Positions 5,514 through 6,168 of a DNA stretch of 6,168 bases are shown piece by piece. Numbering within the stretch: the first letter of the stretch is position 1; every line of letters starts with the position of its first letter. The translations under genes and the position numbers were made by a program. Under the pieces are notes generated by a model. The model made no database searches. It was not told where the DNA came from and saw nothing but the letters and a program-made list of their open reading frames with translations. The DNA is taken from positions 1 to 6,168 of the forward strand of contig JALWUZ010000301.1 of NCBI GenBank assembly GCA_027079895.1. The letters are read 5' to 3'. Origin of the DNA: Anaerolineae bacterium (GTDB lineage: Bacteria; Chloroflexota; Anaerolineae; B4-G1).

Positions 5514-6168
5514 ATGCCGTCTGTATCCCGTCGCTATTTCATCAAACTGGCCCTGGCCGCCGCCGGGGTCTCCGCGCTGCTGCCGCGCCTCCACGCCCGC
5601 GCTCACTATCCGTCGCCGCCGGAGACGGGGGACGAGGTGGTGGACCGGAACGCCTGGGTGCTGATGGGCCGCGCCATCCACACCGTCACCTTCTACGAGC
5701 AGCCCGCCGTCACCGCTCAACGGCTGGCCGTCCGCCGCCGCGACCAATCTTTCCCCATCCTGGGAGAGGTACACGCCCCCTTCAGCGCACACAACGACCT
5801 GTGGTACGTCACGCCGTTGGGGTACGTCCACTCCGCCTGGGTGCTGCCGGTGCGCGTCTATCCGCCGCAGCGGTTCATCCGCAACATTGGGGAGTGGGGG
5901 TTCTGGGGGCAGGTCTCCCAGGTCTACACCGAGGCGTTCGCCGAGCCCAGCCTGGAGGCGGAGAAGAAGTACCGCTTCTACGGCGGCACCGTCTACCACG
6001 TCGTGGACGCCTTCGAGGACGAGCGGGGGACCGGCTGGTACAAGGTCTACGACGAGTTCCCGCCGACGAGCCCGACCCATCAGTGGGTGCTGGCGCGGGA
6101 TATGCGCCGCATCCCCCGCGCGGAGATGTCCCCCATCCGGCCTTTCGTGGGGCGGAAGCGGATCGAGG
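5514..6168 (+). CDS. Tat-exported envelope protein, probable L,D-transpeptidase (3' partial)
   Basis: The frame runs from ATG 5514 off the right edge (218 residues visible). The N-terminus SRRYFIK (5-11) fits the twin-arginine motif S-R-R-x-F-L-K, followed by a hydrophobic stretch LALAAAGVSALL and an A-x-A site at residues 28-30, so the protein should be folded before export. The mature part holds two SH3-like segments: one around LWYVTPLGYVHSAWVLPV, the other from about YGGTVYHVVDAF through WYKVYDEF to QWVLARDMRRIP. The last visible residues, EMSPIRPF then KRIE, match my recollection of the linker just before the YkuD catalytic domain in Chloroflexota L,D-transpeptidases, which cross-link peptidoglycan or attach proteins to it. 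The catalytic HxxxxxxxSHGC region would lie to the right of the window, so the enzyme identity is inferred. No convincing ribosome site is visible; the Tat motif fixes the start. Confidence 0.75.
   Translation, partial: MPSVSRRYFIKLALAAAGVSALLPRLHARAHYPSPPETGDEVVDRNAWVLMGRAIHTVTFYEQPAVTAQRLAVRRRDQSFPILGEVHAPFSAHNDLWYVTPLGYVHSAWVLPVRVYPPQRFIRNIGEWGFWGQVSQVYTEAFAEPSLEAEKKYRFYGGTVYHVVDAFEDERGTGWYKVYDEFPPTSPTHQWVLARDMRRIPRAEMSPIRPFVGRKRIE

Noticed and set aside
5475..6080. A 201-codon - strand frame opposite the exported protein gene
   Set aside because: The + strand frame has a Tat signal and SH3-like segments; the - strand product has no recognisable feature and fits a shadow frame.

Overview
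The window is GC-rich (about 70% in most coding stretches) and reads entirely on the + strand. The style of the proteins (a YfhO-type membrane protein, a Tat-exported protein with the front end of an L,D-transpeptidase, an AbrB-like/PIN toxin-antitoxin pair) and the abundant short hairpin repeats inside and between genes suggest an uncultured or thermophilic member of the Chloroflexota, probably the Anaerolineae or a related class. That assignment rests on recollection of similar proteins and repeats, not on a marker gene, so it is moderate at best.

Layout. Bases 2-3841 are one uninterrupted reading frame, open at the left edge, that joins a YfhO-family membrane protein (to about 2362) to a complete MOP-superfamily polysaccharide/oligosaccharide flippase (about 2381-3841). 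The YfhO part carries an in-frame block of palindromic repeats at 368-491. A sigma70-like promoter overlaps the end of this gene and drives a two-gene toxin-antitoxin operon: an AbrB-like antitoxin (3884-4219) overlapping a PIN-domain VapC toxin (4213-4692). An 89-base gap with two strong hairpins follows. Next come a six-helix membrane protein of unknown function (4782-5405), a 108-base gap filled with tandem hairpin repeats, and the first 218 codons of a Tat-exported envelope protein (5514 to the right edge) that is probably an L,D-transpeptidase cut off just before its catalytic domain.

How it fits together. The left gene and the rightmost gene both point to cell-envelope construction: lipid-linked sugar flipping and extracytoplasmic transfer on the left, peptidoglycan cross-linking or anchoring on the right. 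The toxin-antitoxin pair looks like a later arrival, since it has its own promoter and visibly lower GC (32 of 60 bases in 4261-4320 against 42 of 60 in 3361-3420).

The two most interesting features are the YfhO-flippase fusion, which would place a flippase and a GT-C-like transferase in one chain, and a family of short hairpins that keep their outer arms but change their inner stem by compensating substitutions, one group of which is translated inside the fusion gene.
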